Assembly: GCF_041222825.1 (NCBI RefSeq)
Contig: NZ_CP139482.1
Span: 3,973,501-4,037,500 of the forward strand
DNA from: Candidatus Thalassolituus haligoni
GTDB taxonomy: Bacteria > Pseudomonadota > Gammaproteobacteria > Pseudomonadales > Oceanobacteraceae
Direction: 5' to 3'
DNA: 64,000 nt
Shown: positions 38,023 through 47,471 of the stretch, in pieces
Layout: each line of letters opens with the position of its first letter
How positions within the stretch are numbered: the stretch's first letter is position 1
The notes under the pieces: generated by a model
Told to the model about the DNA's origin: nothing
Seen by the model: the letters and a program-made list of their open reading frames with translations, nothing else
Database searches by the model: none
Program-made: the position numbers and the translations under genes

Positions 38023-38819
38023 GTTGGTTACGCCGCAAGCCCCGGCAGCCTTCAACCCAGCTAGCAGCGGCTGACCTGCAACACCTGCTCGACAGCCTGA
38101 GTGATGCGGTCTTACAGCTTGATCGCCAGGGACGACTGACCTATGCCAACCAGGCCTGGCATCGTCTGACCGGCCATACTCTCGACGCCAGTATCGGCCG
38201 ACCATTGGCAGACTTTCTGCACCCGCAGGATCGCTCCGGCTGGCTTCAGCAACTCAATGGCAACGTCACCGACGGCCAATCCCCTGAGCCACTCCAACTG
38301 CGATTGGCCAGTCATGAGCATCCCCTGGTCTGGTGTGAGCTGCGCCTGCAAACGCTGGATAAGCAATATCTCTCCGCCACCCTCTGCGATATCACCCGTC
38401 AGGTTCAGACCGACCAGCAAAACAAGGCCACCCAACGTGGTCTGAATGCCCTGATGTCGCGGCTACCGGCCATGATTTATCGCTCCCGCAACGACCGCGA
38501 CTGGACGATGGAATACGTCAGCGAAGGCTGCCTGGCACTGACCGGCTATAGCGCCGACGACCTGGTCAGAATGACCCACAAAAGTTACGGCAAACTGATA
38601 CACCCGGCCGACGCCGACTATGTATGGCAACAAGTACAGGAGGCACTGGCGCAGCATCGCAGCTTCGAACTCAACTATCGGCTGTTTCATACCAATGGCC
38701 AGATGCACCATGTCACAGAGAAAGGCTGCGGCGTTTACAGTAGCAACGGCAATGTGCTGGCGGTGGAAGGCGTTATTTTTGCGCGGGTAGACTGGAGAGC
38801 ACAGGTGAAATCGGCCTGA
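38019..38819 (+). CDS. PAS-only protein
   Basis: The frame starts at a TTG that overlaps the response-regulator stop (TTGA), the same close coupling as between the previous two genes; no other start with support exists until residue 138 or so. The 266 residues hold two PAS domains: about 20-125 (LSDAVLQLDRQGRLTYANQAW) and about 140-260 (PAMIYRSRNDRDW, then LTGYSADDLV). No kinase, cyclase or DNA-binding domain follows. It may be an accessory sensor for the kinase or bind a redox cofactor. The start is uncertain. Confidence 0.72.
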   Translation: MSWLRRKPRQPSTQLAAADLQHLLDSLSDAVLQLDRQGRLTYANQAWHRLTGHTLDASIGRPLADFLHPQDRSGWLQQLNGNVTDGQSPEPLQLRLASHEHPLVWCELRLQTLDKQYLSATLCDITRQVQTDQQNKATQRGLNALMSRLPAMIYRSRNDRDWTMEYVSEGCLALTGYSADDLVRMTHKSYGKLIHPADADYVWQQVQEALAQHRSFELNYRLFHTNGQMHHVTEKGCGVYSSNGNVLAVEGVIFARVDWRAQVKSA

Positions 38820-38836
38820 TCGGCCTGATGAATGCG

Positions 38837-38992
38837 CTACCAGCCTTCCCATCCCGTGAAATCATCTGAGCATGAGCCTGTATGGTTTGCCCGTTTGCGA
38901 GCGAACAGGCTACTGGCGTGTTGTTCGGACTCAATCAGCACCCGGCTGACATCCGGATTGACCCACAGGCTGCCGGTATAGCTGGCCAGCAT
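38837..38992 (-). CDS. Possible 51-residue protein
   Basis: A minus-strand frame from an ATG at 38992 to TAG at 38837-38839 reads MLASYTGSLWVNPDVSRVLI and on to FTGWEGW. Codon choice looks like that of neighbouring genes. It begins 38 bases after the NYN-protein stop and has only a distant GGAG. No homolog is recognised; it could be noise. Confidence 0.25.
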   Translation of the reverse strand: MLASYTGSLWVNPDVSRVLIESEQHASSLFARKRANHTGSCSDDFTGWEGW

Positions 38993-39030
38993 GGAAACTC
39001 GCCGCTCCGTACCGTTTAAAACCGAACCGG

Positions 39031-39522
39031 TTAACCCAACAACAAGTCCCCATCAATCGGGAAATACTCGCTGGCAGCGTTAATCAACGCAGCCGCCGTC
39101 AGTTTGGCTACGCCATACACTTCCACCCGCTTACCCTCACCGACCCTCAGTTTATTGGCCAGTAAATCAAAATCGCCATCACCAGAGACCAGCACCACCA
39201 CGTCTGCCTGCTGACCAAATTCCAGCGCATCAATGGTAATACCCACATCCCAGTCGCCCTTGGCGGAGCCATCGGCACGCTGAATAAAAGGTTTTAACCG
39301 CACATCGAAACCAATCGCCCGCAGGATATTCTGGAATTCCCGCTGTTTCTGATCACCACGGTCGGTGGCATAGGCAACGGCTTTGACAAGGTCACGCCCT
39401 TCTGTGGCTTGTGCCCAGAAGCGGTTGTAGTCGAAGTTGCGTTTAAAGGCACTGCGAGTGGTGTAATAGACATTTTGTACGTCGACAAAAATGGCGACCT
39501 TTTCAGGGGTAGCAGCAGTCAT
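39031..39522 (-). CDS. NYN-domain (LabA/DUF88-like) protein
   Basis: The 163-residue protein has the NYN/PIN-like nuclease fold: VAIFVDVQNVYY near the N-terminus, DWDVGITIDALEF in the middle and VVLVSGDGDFDLL, with the acidic residues expected to bind metal. It ends FPIDGDLLLG, a usual end for the family. Members are predicted to cut RNA. The ATG at 39522 is preferred over an in-frame TTG at 39540. It stands between the PAS gene and the AraC regulator. Confidence 0.85.
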   Translation of the reverse strand: MTAATPEKVAIFVDVQNVYYTTRSAFKRNFDYNRFWAQATEGRDLVKAVAYATDRGDQKQREFQNILRAIGFDVRLKPFIQRADGSAKGDWDVGITIDALEFGQQADVVVLVSGDGDFDLLANKLRVGEGKRVEVYGVAKLTAAALINAASEYFPIDGDLLLG

Positions 39523-39555
39523 AACGGGATTCCGAAGCAAGAAACTCCGATCAAA

Positions 39556-40560
39556 TCACACCCGGCTCTCAATCGCTATTTCCGAGCGCATTACTGCCTT
39601 GTCTTTCCCCGGTGGGGCGCCGAATAATTTGCGGTAGTCACGGCTGAATTGCGATGGGCTTTCGTAACCGACCTGATAGCCAACGCTGGCCACTTCGTGC
39701 TCGGTAAGCAGTAATCGCCGGGCTTCTTGCAAGCGTATCTGTTTTTGGAACTGTACCGGCGTGAGCTGGGTAATCGCCTTGAAATGGCGGTGAAACGAGG
39801 CGGCACTCATGCTGGCCATCGCGGCCAGATCGGCCACTTTGAAGGCTTGCTGAAAATGGGTACGTATCCAGGCCGTGACCCGACCAATACGGGCAGTATC
39901 GCTGTCTTCCAGGCCTGTTTGCAGCAGCGCAGCGCCCATCGGTGAACGTAATAATCGCCAACAAATTTCCCGTCGGATCAGCGGTTCAAGAATATCGAGG
40001 TGTTGCGGTTGATCCAGCAAGTACAGCAGGCGCATCAGCGGATCGTACAGGTCGGCGGGGATCTCACCCGTCGATAACGCCGGTTGTCTGGTGGTACCAG
40101 ACATAGCGCTGGCAAGCGCAGTGACCGGCGTTACAGCAGTCTGAATGTCCGGGTGTTGCAGCAGCAATTCCGACACCATCGCCGGGTCGATGGCCAAACT
40201 GAACGCCACGTAGGGCTGCTGGCTGCTGGCGTCGACAATACGGGAGTTCACCGGCACATTCACCGACGCAAACAGGCATTGGCCACGCTGATAGTGAAAC
40301 CGGGAGTCGCTCAGTTCACTGATCTTGCTGCCTTGCAGCACCACACAAAATGAGGTCGGGTAAATCGCCCGAATAGTGCCGCTGGGCTCGGTGGCGAGGG
40401 TCAGCCGCAAGCCATCAATGGCATTGTTATGGCCATGGGTATGCCACTGCCGTTCTGCCAACACTCGCAGTTGGTCGAGCGCCGTATCCTGTCGGTCATC
40501 AACAGCAGCACCTGTCGGTTCTGGCCGTTTGAATGGTATCACCCCGGATTGTGTACTCAT
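39556..40560 (-). CDS. AraC-family transcriptional regulator
   Basis: The 334-residue protein has an N-terminal AraC ligand-binding region (FCVVLQGSKISELS near 75-90) and a C-terminal double helix-turn-helix with DLAAMASMSAASFHRHFKAI and ASVGYQVGYESPSQFSRDYR. GGGAGAG precedes the ATG. It is divergent from the aldo/keto reductase gene across a 251-base gap. This arrangement is frequent for regulators of oxidoreductases and suggests local control. Confidence 0.92.
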   Translation of the reverse strand: MSTQSGVIPFKRPEPTGAAVDDRQDTALDQLRVLAERQWHTHGHNNAIDGLRLTLATEPSGTIRAIYPTSFCVVLQGSKISELSDSRFHYQRGQCLFASVNVPVNSRIVDASSQQPYVAFSLAIDPAMVSELLLQHPDIQTAVTPVTALASAMSGTTRQPALSTGEIPADLYDPLMRLLYLLDQPQHLDILEPLIRREICWRLLRSPMGAALLQTGLEDSDTARIGRVTAWIRTHFQQAFKVADLAAMASMSAASFHRHFKAITQLTPVQFQKQIRLQEARRLLLTEHEVASVGYQVGYESPSQFSRDYRKLFGAPPGKDKAVMRSEIAIESRV

Positions 40561-40811
40561 ATTGATGCTCTCCCGTTCGTTCTGCTACAGCGGCCACCAG
40601 TCTCTAACCGTCTCTCACCAGCACCGACTATCACCTGGAACCACCTTACTCTGACGTCCGTCAAAAAGAAGGCCCCGGCAAACAGTTTGACAGGATCAGG
40701 CAAGAGTCTGCGAGTTTCTGCCAGCGGTTCTGACAGCTTCTGGCGATAGCATAACCCCATGCCTTTGCCACAGTCGCACAGGCAATCACAAACCAACCAA
40801 GGTGACTTGTT

Positions 40812-41888
40812 ATGCCAACCACACCCAATATTACTCCCCCGGCCACCAATTCAGGCGGGATGCGTATGCGTCAGCTGGGCAATTCCGGCTTGTTTGTGTC
40901 TGAACTGTGCCTTGGCACCATGACTTTTGGTGGCAGTGATGGCATCTGGGGCATGATCGGCCAGCTACAACAGCAACAAGTCGATGAACTGGTGACGACC
41001 GCACTGGCGGCAGGCATCAATTTTATCGATACCGCCAACGTCTACGGTGGTGGCGCCAGCGAACGCTTGCTGGGCCAGTCATTAAAGAACCTGGGCGTTA
41101 ACCGCAGCGAGGTCGTGATTGCGACCAAGGTGCTCGGCCCCATGGGTGCCAGCCCCAATACTCGGGGGGCATCACGTGGCCACATTATGAGCCAGTGCAA
41201 GGCCAGCTTGCAGCGCCTGCAACTCGACTACATTGATCTTTACCAGATTCACGGTTTCGACAAGGCAACGCCAATCGCAGAAACCCTCGAAGCCCTCAAC
41301 ACTCTGGTACAACACGGGTTGGTGAACTACATCGGGCTATCGAACTGGGCTGCCTGGCAAGTGATCAAAGCGGTCGGCATCGCCGAAGCCCGTCGACTGT
41401 GCCCGATTATCTCGCTGCAGGCCTATTACACCCTTGTCGGCCGCGATCTCGAACGGGAAGTCATCCCCATGCTCGAAGCGGAAAACATCGGCTTGATGGT
41501 CTGGAGTCCTCTGGCCGGTGGCTACCTGTCGGGTAAATACGAAGGCCCGGAAGCATCGGAAGAAAACCGTCGCGCCAAGTTCGACTTCCCACCGGTCAAC
41601 CGCGAGCGCGGCAGTCAGGTCATTGACGTGATGCGAGGCATTGCCGCCAAAAAACAAACCAGCGTAGCGCGGATTGCACTGGCCTGGCTGCTTCACCAGC
41701 AAGCCGTCACCAGCGTGATTATCGGTGCCAAACGCATCGATCAACTGCAGGACAATATCGCGGCAACCCAGGTGCAACTGACGCTTGAGGAGCGAGCAAT
41801 GTTGGATGAAGTCAGCCGCTTGCCAGACGAATATCCGGGCTGGATGCTGGAACGTCAGCTGGAATATCGGGCGCATATGCAAGGCTGA
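40812..41888 (+). CDS. Aldo/keto reductase
   Basis: The 358-residue protein folds as an aldo/keto reductase barrel. DTANVYGGGASE holds the catalytic aspartate and tyrosine, VIATKVLGP the lysine and YQIHGFD the histidine. The NADPH-binding end reads VIIGAKRIDQLQDNI. It reduces aldehydes or ketones; the substrate is unknown. AAGGTG lies upstream of the ATG. Residues 1-18 precede the usual family start (MRMRQLGNSGL), so a later start is possible. The neighbouring AraC regulator probably controls it. Confidence 0.92.
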   Translation: MPTTPNITPPATNSGGMRMRQLGNSGLFVSELCLGTMTFGGSDGIWGMIGQLQQQQVDELVTTALAAGINFIDTANVYGGGASERLLGQSLKNLGVNRSEVVIATKVLGPMGASPNTRGASRGHIMSQCKASLQRLQLDYIDLYQIHGFDKATPIAETLEALNTLVQHGLVNYIGLSNWAAWQVIKAVGIAEARRLCPIISLQAYYTLVGRDLEREVIPMLEAENIGLMVWSPLAGGYLSGKYEGPEASEENRRAKFDFPPVNRERGSQVIDVMRGIAAKKQTSVARIALAWLLHQQAVTSVIIGAKRIDQLQDNIAATQVQLTLEERAMLDEVSRLPDEYPGWMLERQLEYRAHMQG

Positions 41889-41902
41889 GCCAAACGCAGC
41901 AA

Positions 41903-41936
41903 GGGCGGGTTAATCACCCGTCCGTCTTCGTCTTAG
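41903..41936 (+). terminator. Possible terminator after the aldo/keto reductase gene
   Basis: GGGCGGGT pairs with ACCCGTCC (one G-U pair) around a 5-base loop, followed by a T-rich but broken tract (GTCTTCGTCTT). It lies about 15 bases after the stop codon. Confidence 0.55.
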
Positions 41937-42079
41937 CCGAGTTTATTAGCCGTGACTCCAGAGTGGACGTTCGGGTGGTCTTGGGAGGGCTTTAAGGCAA
42001 TGGCAGTAGCGTCACCGGGTTAGATTATTGTTTGCCAATCATCGCATCAATGATACTTAATTGATTATCTCGCTGGGGT

Positions 42080-42110
42080 AAAACACCCATGCAGACAGCA
42101 GCATGGGTGC
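42080..42110 (-). terminator. Probable terminator of the ectoine operon
   Basis: On the minus strand CACCCATGC pairs perfectly with GCATGGGTG around an 8-base loop, followed by four T residues. It begins 6 bases after the doeC stop codon. Confidence 0.7.
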
Positions 42111-42115
42111 CTCGT

Positions 42116-43489
42116 TTAGCCTATCCACACCTGTTTGGCGTTGGTGAACTCCCGAATTCCTTGCGGCCCCAGTTCGCGACCGTAGCCGGATTTTTTGATA
42201 CCACCGGATGGCAGCCGTGGATCGGTTTTGACGATGCCGTTCACCGCCACTTGTCCGGCTTGCAGGCGCAGGATGGCCTGACGTTTCTGCCGTGGGGTAT
42301 TGGTCCAGATGCTGGCACCAAGGCCGTATTCTGTGGCGTTGGCGACCGTGATAGCGTGCTCAAAATCGTCGACTTTCATCACCGCCATCACAGGCCCGAA
42401 GGTTTCTTCTTCAAAGGCGGCCATGCCCGGTTCGACGTCTACCAGCAAGGTCGGCGGGTAATAAAATCCCGGACGATGTAGTGGTTCACCACCCAACAGG
42501 CAGCGAGCACCGGCGTTAATGGTGTCGGCGACCTGGCGATGCAGGTTGTTCATTAAATCCTGACGGGCGATCGGGCCTATCTGGGTGTCGTCCAGCAACG
42601 GGTCGCCAATCACCAATTGTTCCATCCGGCTGGCCAGCTTGTCGACAAAGTCGTCGTACACTGGTGCTTCGACCAGTATCCGTTTGGCGGCAATACAGGA
42701 TTGACCGGCATTGATCATGCGCGACAACACGACGATGTCTGCAGCCTTGTCGAGGTCGGCATCGGCCATCACGATGCAGGGGTCTGAGCCACCCAGCTCC
42801 AGTACAGCATGTTTGATTTCGGCAGCAGCAATGCTGGCAACTTTGGCACCAGCGGCACTGGAGCCGGTAAATGACACCGCCTGAATTGCCGGATGCCGAA
42901 TAGCCGCTTCGATCTGTTCCGTCGCCACGGTCAGATTGACCATAATGTGGGCTGGTACTTTGTTGACCGCACATACGTCATCAAAGACCGTCTCAATCAG
43001 CTGTGCACAGCCCTGCACATTCGGATCGTGTTTCATCACGCAGGTGTTACCGGCCATCAGCGCCGGAGCGAGAAACCGGAATGCCAGCCACAGCGGCGCA
43101 TTCCAGGGCAAAATACCCAACACCGCACCTAATGGTTGATAGGTGACATAGCTTTGCACAGCGTCCGATTCAATCGATTCACTGTCGAGATACACCGCTG
43201 CCTGTTCAGCGTAATGTTCGGTGCACCAGGCGGCTTTTTCCACTTCTGCCAATCCTTCCCGGATTGGCTTGCCCATTTCCAGTGCCATCATCTCGGCCAG
43301 CGCCTGCTTGCGTTCACGCAGCTTGGCCGCAACCCCCAGCATTACTTTGCAACGCAAGCTCAATCGGGCACTGCCCCAGTCTTGATAGGCGTTGGTGGCC
43401 TGTGTTATGCGCTGATTTATGTCATCCACAGACAGTGTGGGGTAAGTTTCCAGCACCATCCCGGTGGTCGGGTTTGTTACCGTCAGCAT
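42116..43489 (-). CDS. doeC: Aspartate-semialdehyde dehydrogenase of ectoine breakdown (DoeC-like)
   Basis: From the ATG at 43489 (AGGAG 5 bases upstream) the protein has 457 residues and strongly resembles the Sad-type succinate-semialdehyde dehydrogenases. Motifs include ILPWNAPLWLAFR, FTGSSAAG, E231 in HAVLELGGSD and the nucleophile C265 in NAGQSCIAAKR. In the ectoine pathway this family oxidises aspartate semialdehyde to aspartate. The frame is open to 43561 with no clear ribosome site. The neighbouring DoeA and DoeD genes set its role; a general semialdehyde dehydrogenase remains possible. Confidence 0.82.
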   Translation of the reverse strand: MLTVTNPTTGMVLETYPTLSVDDINQRITQATNAYQDWGSARLSLRCKVMLGVAAKLRERKQALAEMMALEMGKPIREGLAEVEKAAWCTEHYAEQAAVYLDSESIESDAVQSYVTYQPLGAVLGILPWNAPLWLAFRFLAPALMAGNTCVMKHDPNVQGCAQLIETVFDDVCAVNKVPAHIMVNLTVATEQIEAAIRHPAIQAVSFTGSSAAGAKVASIAAAEIKHAVLELGGSDPCIVMADADLDKAADIVVLSRMINAGQSCIAAKRILVEAPVYDDFVDKLASRMEQLVIGDPLLDDTQIGPIARQDLMNNLHRQVADTINAGARCLLGGEPLHRPGFYYPPTLLVDVEPGMAAFEEETFGPVMAVMKVDDFEHAITVANATEYGLGASIWTNTPRQKRQAILRLQAGQVAVNGIVKTDPRLPSGGIKKSGYGRELGPQGIREFTNAKQVWIG

Positions 43490-43585
43490 ACTATCTCCTG
43501 CGGCTGCCGCTGCGGATATCCAACAGGGCAGCTCGGTTAATTCAAGGGTCTGGTCAGCCATCGAGTCTATCGATGGCTTATCGCA

Positions 43586-44863
43586 TCAGGCATCGGCGGT
43601 TTTCTTTTTGGCTGCGGGCTTGTCTGCCAGTGCCAGCTCGGCGGGGGCAGATTCTGGCTTGCGGGCAACGGCACCCAGATCCACCAGATTGCTGCTCGGC
43701 TCCGGCTTCACCACAAAATCCCGCTCCATACTGAAGAAGGACTTGCAGCCCTGGTCAGTGATGTAAATGGTATCGGAGATGCCGCAGGTCTTGTCGCCGT
43801 CGACGCCCCACATCCAGGGAATAATATGGAAGGTCATGCCCTCTTCCAGAATCGCCGAATCGCCCTGATTGAGGCTGACAATGTAGCCTTCATCCCAGCT
43901 CGGTGGAAAGGCGATGCCGATCGAGTACCCGGAGCGGGTCGCCAGCCGGGCACCCACATCGTTGTCGGAAATGATATTACGGATCATGTTATCCACATCC
44001 GAGACGGTCATGCCCGGCTGCACAAACTCGTGCACGGCATCTAACGCCTGCTTCATCTTTTCCTGCGCTTTGTACATGGAATCACTCAGCTCGCCAAGTA
44101 CCACGGTGCGCATCATGGCGGTGTGGTAACGCCGATAACAACCGCCGACTTCCAGGAAGATATGTTCGTTCGGCTGCACCACCCGTCCTTCCCAGGTCGC
44201 ATGACCAATCATTGAGCGAGGGCCGGAGGTGACATAGGGCATCACCGCCGGGGTTTCGCCACCAGCGCGGAACATGCCGGAGCTGATGGCGGCACCAATT
44301 TCGTTCTCACTGGCACCCGCCATGCAAGCCTCAATACCTGCGGCCATACCCGCTTCGGTGGCAGTAGCGGCCCGTTGCATAATCCCGATTTCGTGTACGG
44401 ATTTACAAATCCTCCCCTGCTCAACAATGCCAAAGCAGTCCAGCAGCTTGGCATTACGCATCCGGGTGTGGATAAAGTCCTGGTGGTAGGCCGGGAAAAA
44501 GTAGGAGTTACGTTCGTAACCAATACGTTTGTTGGCCAAGCCAAATTCAGTCAGCGCATCCACCAGCATCTGGATGGCATCGCCGGTATCCGGGTAAGGA
44601 CGGGTCACTTCCACCCAGGTGCGATGAATCACATTGGATTCTTCCATCGCCCGCGTGATCATGAATGGTTCGGCTTCCAGCGGTACTACCAGCGCCTGAA
44701 AGAAACTGTAGCCGGTGGTCTGGTAATCGGTCAGGTACATGATGTTTTCCGGGTCGGAAATCACCACGGCGTCGAGCCGGCGGTAGGCAATACGCTCTCG
44801 CAGGGCGTCCATCCGGCGTACGTATTCTTCGTGCGGGAAAGTCATATCATCACGCTGTCTCAT
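43586..44863 (-). CDS. doeA: Ectoine hydrolase DoeA (creatinase/prolidase fold)
   Basis: The 425-residue protein has a creatinase-like N-terminal domain (DAVVISDPENIMYLTDYQTT) and an M24-type C-terminal domain (SGPRSMIGHATWEGRVVQ, EVGGCYRRYHTAMMR, GYSIGIAFPPSWDEG). The usual metal-binding acidic and histidine residues of M24 peptidases appear replaced (LEVGG, CGISDT), as in ectoine hydrolase and creatinase. It opens the ectoine ring to acetyl-diaminobutyrate. Residues 390-425 form a lysine/alanine-rich tail. It overlaps the doeD stop by 4 bases. Confidence 0.88.
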   Translation of the reverse strand: MRQRDDMTFPHEEYVRRMDALRERIAYRRLDAVVISDPENIMYLTDYQTTGYSFFQALVVPLEAEPFMITRAMEESNVIHRTWVEVTRPYPDTGDAIQMLVDALTEFGLANKRIGYERNSYFFPAYHQDFIHTRMRNAKLLDCFGIVEQGRICKSVHEIGIMQRAATATEAGMAAGIEACMAGASENEIGAAISSGMFRAGGETPAVMPYVTSGPRSMIGHATWEGRVVQPNEHIFLEVGGCYRRYHTAMMRTVVLGELSDSMYKAQEKMKQALDAVHEFVQPGMTVSDVDNMIRNIISDNDVGARLATRSGYSIGIAFPPSWDEGYIVSLNQGDSAILEEGMTFHIIPWMWGVDGDKTCGISDTIYITDQGCKSFFSMERDFVVKPEPSSNLVDLGAVARKPESAPAELALADKPAAKKKTADA

Positions 44864-46098
44864 CGGGCTGCCTCCAGTGCGTTGTCGGTGGCACGAACCA
44901 GAATGGCCAGTCCGGCCCTGAGGTCACTTTCAGGAATGGTTAACGGTGGAATCAGCTTCAGCACCCGACCACCGGTGCCGCAACTGGCGATCAGCAGACC
45001 GTTGTCAAAGCACTCGGCCACGATAGCTTTGGCGTGTTCGGTATCCGCCACATCGAGGCCAATGATCATGCCCTTGCCACGAATGGCAACCTGTGAATAT
45101 TTGCGCGCCAACGGTGCCAGAGCGGTGTTCATCACCTCGGTGTAGTTCGCCACCTGATCCATCAGTTCACTGTCGCGGAAGTAGTTCAGCGCCTCGACAC
45201 CCGCCACAAAGGACAGGTTCTGGCCCCGGAAGGTGCCGGTATGCTCACCCGGTGACCAATGTTTGTCGTGCTCCGGTTTGACCAGGTTCATCGCCATCGG
45301 TGTGCCCATACCACCAATGCCCTTGGCCAGACAGATAATGTCTGGGTCGATGCCAACATCATCAAAGCTGAAAAACGACCCGGTGCGGCCACAGCCCACC
45401 TGGATTTCATCAACAATCAATAAGGCACCATGGTCATGGGCGAGGGCTTGCAGTGCCTGCAACCATTCTTTGCTGGCGACATTGACGCCGCCTTCGGCCT
45501 GAATGGTTTCGACAATAAAGGCAGCCGGTGGCTCAACGCCGCTGGACGCATCGGCGTATTGTTCACGCAGTTTGTCCAGATGCGTGATTTCTGCAAACGG
45601 CTGATGCGTGACGTTATCGAGCGCAACGCCTGCCGCACCCCGGAAGTAACTGTTGGCGGTACAAGCCAGCGCACCCAGTGTCATGCCATGGAAGCCTTTC
45701 GAGAAGGCCACGACCTGCCGCCGTCCGGTAACCCGCCGCGCCAGTTTCAAAGCGGCTTCAACAGCATTGGTGCCGGTTGGCCCCATAAACTGCATCCGGT
45801 GCTCCATGGCGCGTGGTTCCAGAATCACGCTTTCAAACACTTCCATATAGCGACGCTTGGCGGTGGTGTGCATATCCAGACTGTGCAGCACACCGTCTTG
45901 CTGGATGTAGTCGATCACCGCCGCTTTCATGCGTTCGTTATTGTGGCCAAAATTCAGTACCCCGGCCCCGGCAAAAAAATCGATATATTCATTGCCCTGC
46001 TCATCAATCTGACGGGCGTTGGAGGCTTTATCGAACACCACGGGATAAACACGACAGTAGGCACGAATATCGGACTCACGTTGCGTAAAAATGCTCAT
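44860..46098 (-). CDS. doeD: Diaminobutyrate transaminase DoeD
   Basis: The 412-residue class III aminotransferase has GPTGTNAVEAALKLAR, the pyridoxal-phosphate aspartate in LLIVDEIQVGCGRTG (D230) and the Schiff-base lysine K259 in ICLAKGIGG. The sequence resembles EctB and DoeD, which move an amino group between diaminobutyrate and an oxo acid. Beside DoeA, the catabolic role (diaminobutyrate to aspartate semialdehyde) is favoured over ectoine synthesis, since no ectA or ectC is present. AAGGAG precedes the ATG at 46098; the TTG one codon earlier is not used. Confidence 0.88.
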   Translation of the reverse strand: MSIFTQRESDIRAYCRVYPVVFDKASNARQIDEQGNEYIDFFAGAGVLNFGHNNERMKAAVIDYIQQDGVLHSLDMHTTAKRRYMEVFESVILEPRAMEHRMQFMGPTGTNAVEAALKLARRVTGRRQVVAFSKGFHGMTLGALACTANSYFRGAAGVALDNVTHQPFAEITHLDKLREQYADASSGVEPPAAFIVETIQAEGGVNVASKEWLQALQALAHDHGALLIVDEIQVGCGRTGSFFSFDDVGIDPDIICLAKGIGGMGTPMAMNLVKPEHDKHWSPGEHTGTFRGQNLSFVAGVEALNYFRDSELMDQVANYTEVMNTALAPLARKYSQVAIRGKGMIIGLDVADTEHAKAIVAECFDNGLLIASCGTGGRVLKLIPPLTIPESDLRAGLAILVRATDNALEAAR

Positions 46099-46154
46099 CA
46101 ATTACTCCTTCATCAAACAAAACTGGCGGAACCGGTTGGGTAACATCGGTCTGC

Positions 46155-47336
46155 TCAGGGTTGGGGGGCATGCACCAGCCGGGCATACAAACGGGTCACC
46201 TGTTCAATCAGGCGATCGTTAAAATCGTAATGGGGACTGTGACAGGGCCAGGCGGGTGCCGAGCCGTCATCGGAACCGACCAGCGCAAATGCGCCGGGAA
46301 TCTCATTGAGGTAATAGCTGAAGTCTTCCGACGCCATAATGGGCAAGCGCACGCCATGCTCTAGCGCCTGAGCACCAAACAGTTGTTCCCACCCCTGACG
46401 CATCTGACGCGCCTGCTCCGGGTGATTGATGGTGGCTTCGTAACGGGGCTGATGCTCCACTTCCGCGACCACGCCATAACCCGCGGCAGTGTGCTGGCAA
46501 ATCTCATTAATCAGGGCATTTACCTGCAACCGGGTAGCACTGTCGGGTACCCGGATGCTGCCGGATATGACGGCGTTCTGGGCGATCACCGTCGGAGCGC
46601 TGACCGCTTCGATCGAGGTTACACTGACCACGGCGGCCTGCTGCGGTGCCAGACGACGACTGACAATCTGCTGCAACGCCATCACCAGCGCACTGGCCGC
46701 CAATACCGGATCCCGACACAACTCCGGTTGACTGGCATGGCCGCCACGACCACTCACCCGAATCTGGAAGGTGCCGTTGCCACACATCACAATGCCATTG
46801 GGACAGGCCAGATGACCAAACGGAATCGCGGGCCAGTTGTGCCAACCGAAGATGGCGTCTACCCCTTCCAGCGCACCGTCGTCGATCATGGCCTTGGCAC
46901 CATGTCCGCCTTCTTCGGCAGGCTGAAACACCAGCGTCACCGGCGCTGGCAACGCTGTTTCGTTGAGCTTCAGCCAGTGCGCCGTCGCCAGCAAGGTAGC
47001 GCTGTGGCCATCGTGACCACAGGCATGCATACAGCCATCCTGACGCGACTGCCAGGCAACGCCGGTTTGTTCCTGAATCGGCAACGCGTCCATATCGCCA
47101 CGCAGGGCAATATGCGGGGAGAGAGTATCACTGGAACGAATACTCGCATGCGCACCGCCAAGCCAGGCGACCGTACCGGTACGAGCACAAGGACGCCAGC
47201 GAATACCCAGATGATCCAGTCGTTGACGCACAACCAGGGCCGTGTGCTCTTCCTCCCAACTCAACTCCGGCTGCTGATGCAACTGCCGCCTCAACACCGT
47301 GGCTTGGGTGATTACTTCAGACCAGTTATTCGCCAT
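46155..47336 (-). CDS. doeB2: M20 amidohydrolase, acetyl-diaminobutyrate deacetylase DoeB2-type
   Basis: The 393-residue protein is an M20D peptidase/hippurate-hydrolase-like enzyme. Its binuclear metal site shows in MHACGHDGHSATLLATAHWL, EEGGHGAKAMIDDGAL and GWHNWPAIPFG. Its place as first gene of the doe operon fits DoeB2, which removes the acetyl group from N-acetyl-diaminobutyrate, the DoeA product. The usual DoeB (AstE-like) protein is not present here. GGAGG lies before the ATG at 47336. A general N-acyl amino-acid amidohydrolase is the alternative. Confidence 0.82.
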   Translation of the reverse strand: MANNWSEVITQATVLRRQLHQQPELSWEEEHTALVVRQRLDHLGIRWRPCARTGTVAWLGGAHASIRSSDTLSPHIALRGDMDALPIQEQTGVAWQSRQDGCMHACGHDGHSATLLATAHWLKLNETALPAPVTLVFQPAEEGGHGAKAMIDDGALEGVDAIFGWHNWPAIPFGHLACPNGIVMCGNGTFQIRVSGRGGHASQPELCRDPVLAASALVMALQQIVSRRLAPQQAAVVSVTSIEAVSAPTVIAQNAVISGSIRVPDSATRLQVNALINEICQHTAAGYGVVAEVEHQPRYEATINHPEQARQMRQGWEQLFGAQALEHGVRLPIMASEDFSYYLNEIPGAFALVGSDDGSAPAWPCHSPHYDFNDRLIEQVTRLYARLVHAPQP

Positions 47337-47457
47337 CACACATCCTCCGGTTCATACACAGGCTTCAGCACAGGGCGTTCCGATTAACGTGTTGGCTTGA
47401 TTCAATTGTCTACTTTGCCATACGCTAAAAATTTTAATCCTTTAAAAACAATGAGTT

Positions 47458-47471
47458 ATAGCGCACAAAAA
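47458..47471. repeat. 14-base direct repeat, copy 1
   Basis: ATAGCGCACAAAAA, identical to the copy at 47688-47701. The two copies bound an AT-rich interval of about 216 bases. Confidence 0.65.

Noticed and set aside
46383..47387. 334-residue plus-strand frame
   Set aside because: Antisense shadow of the doeB2 gene.
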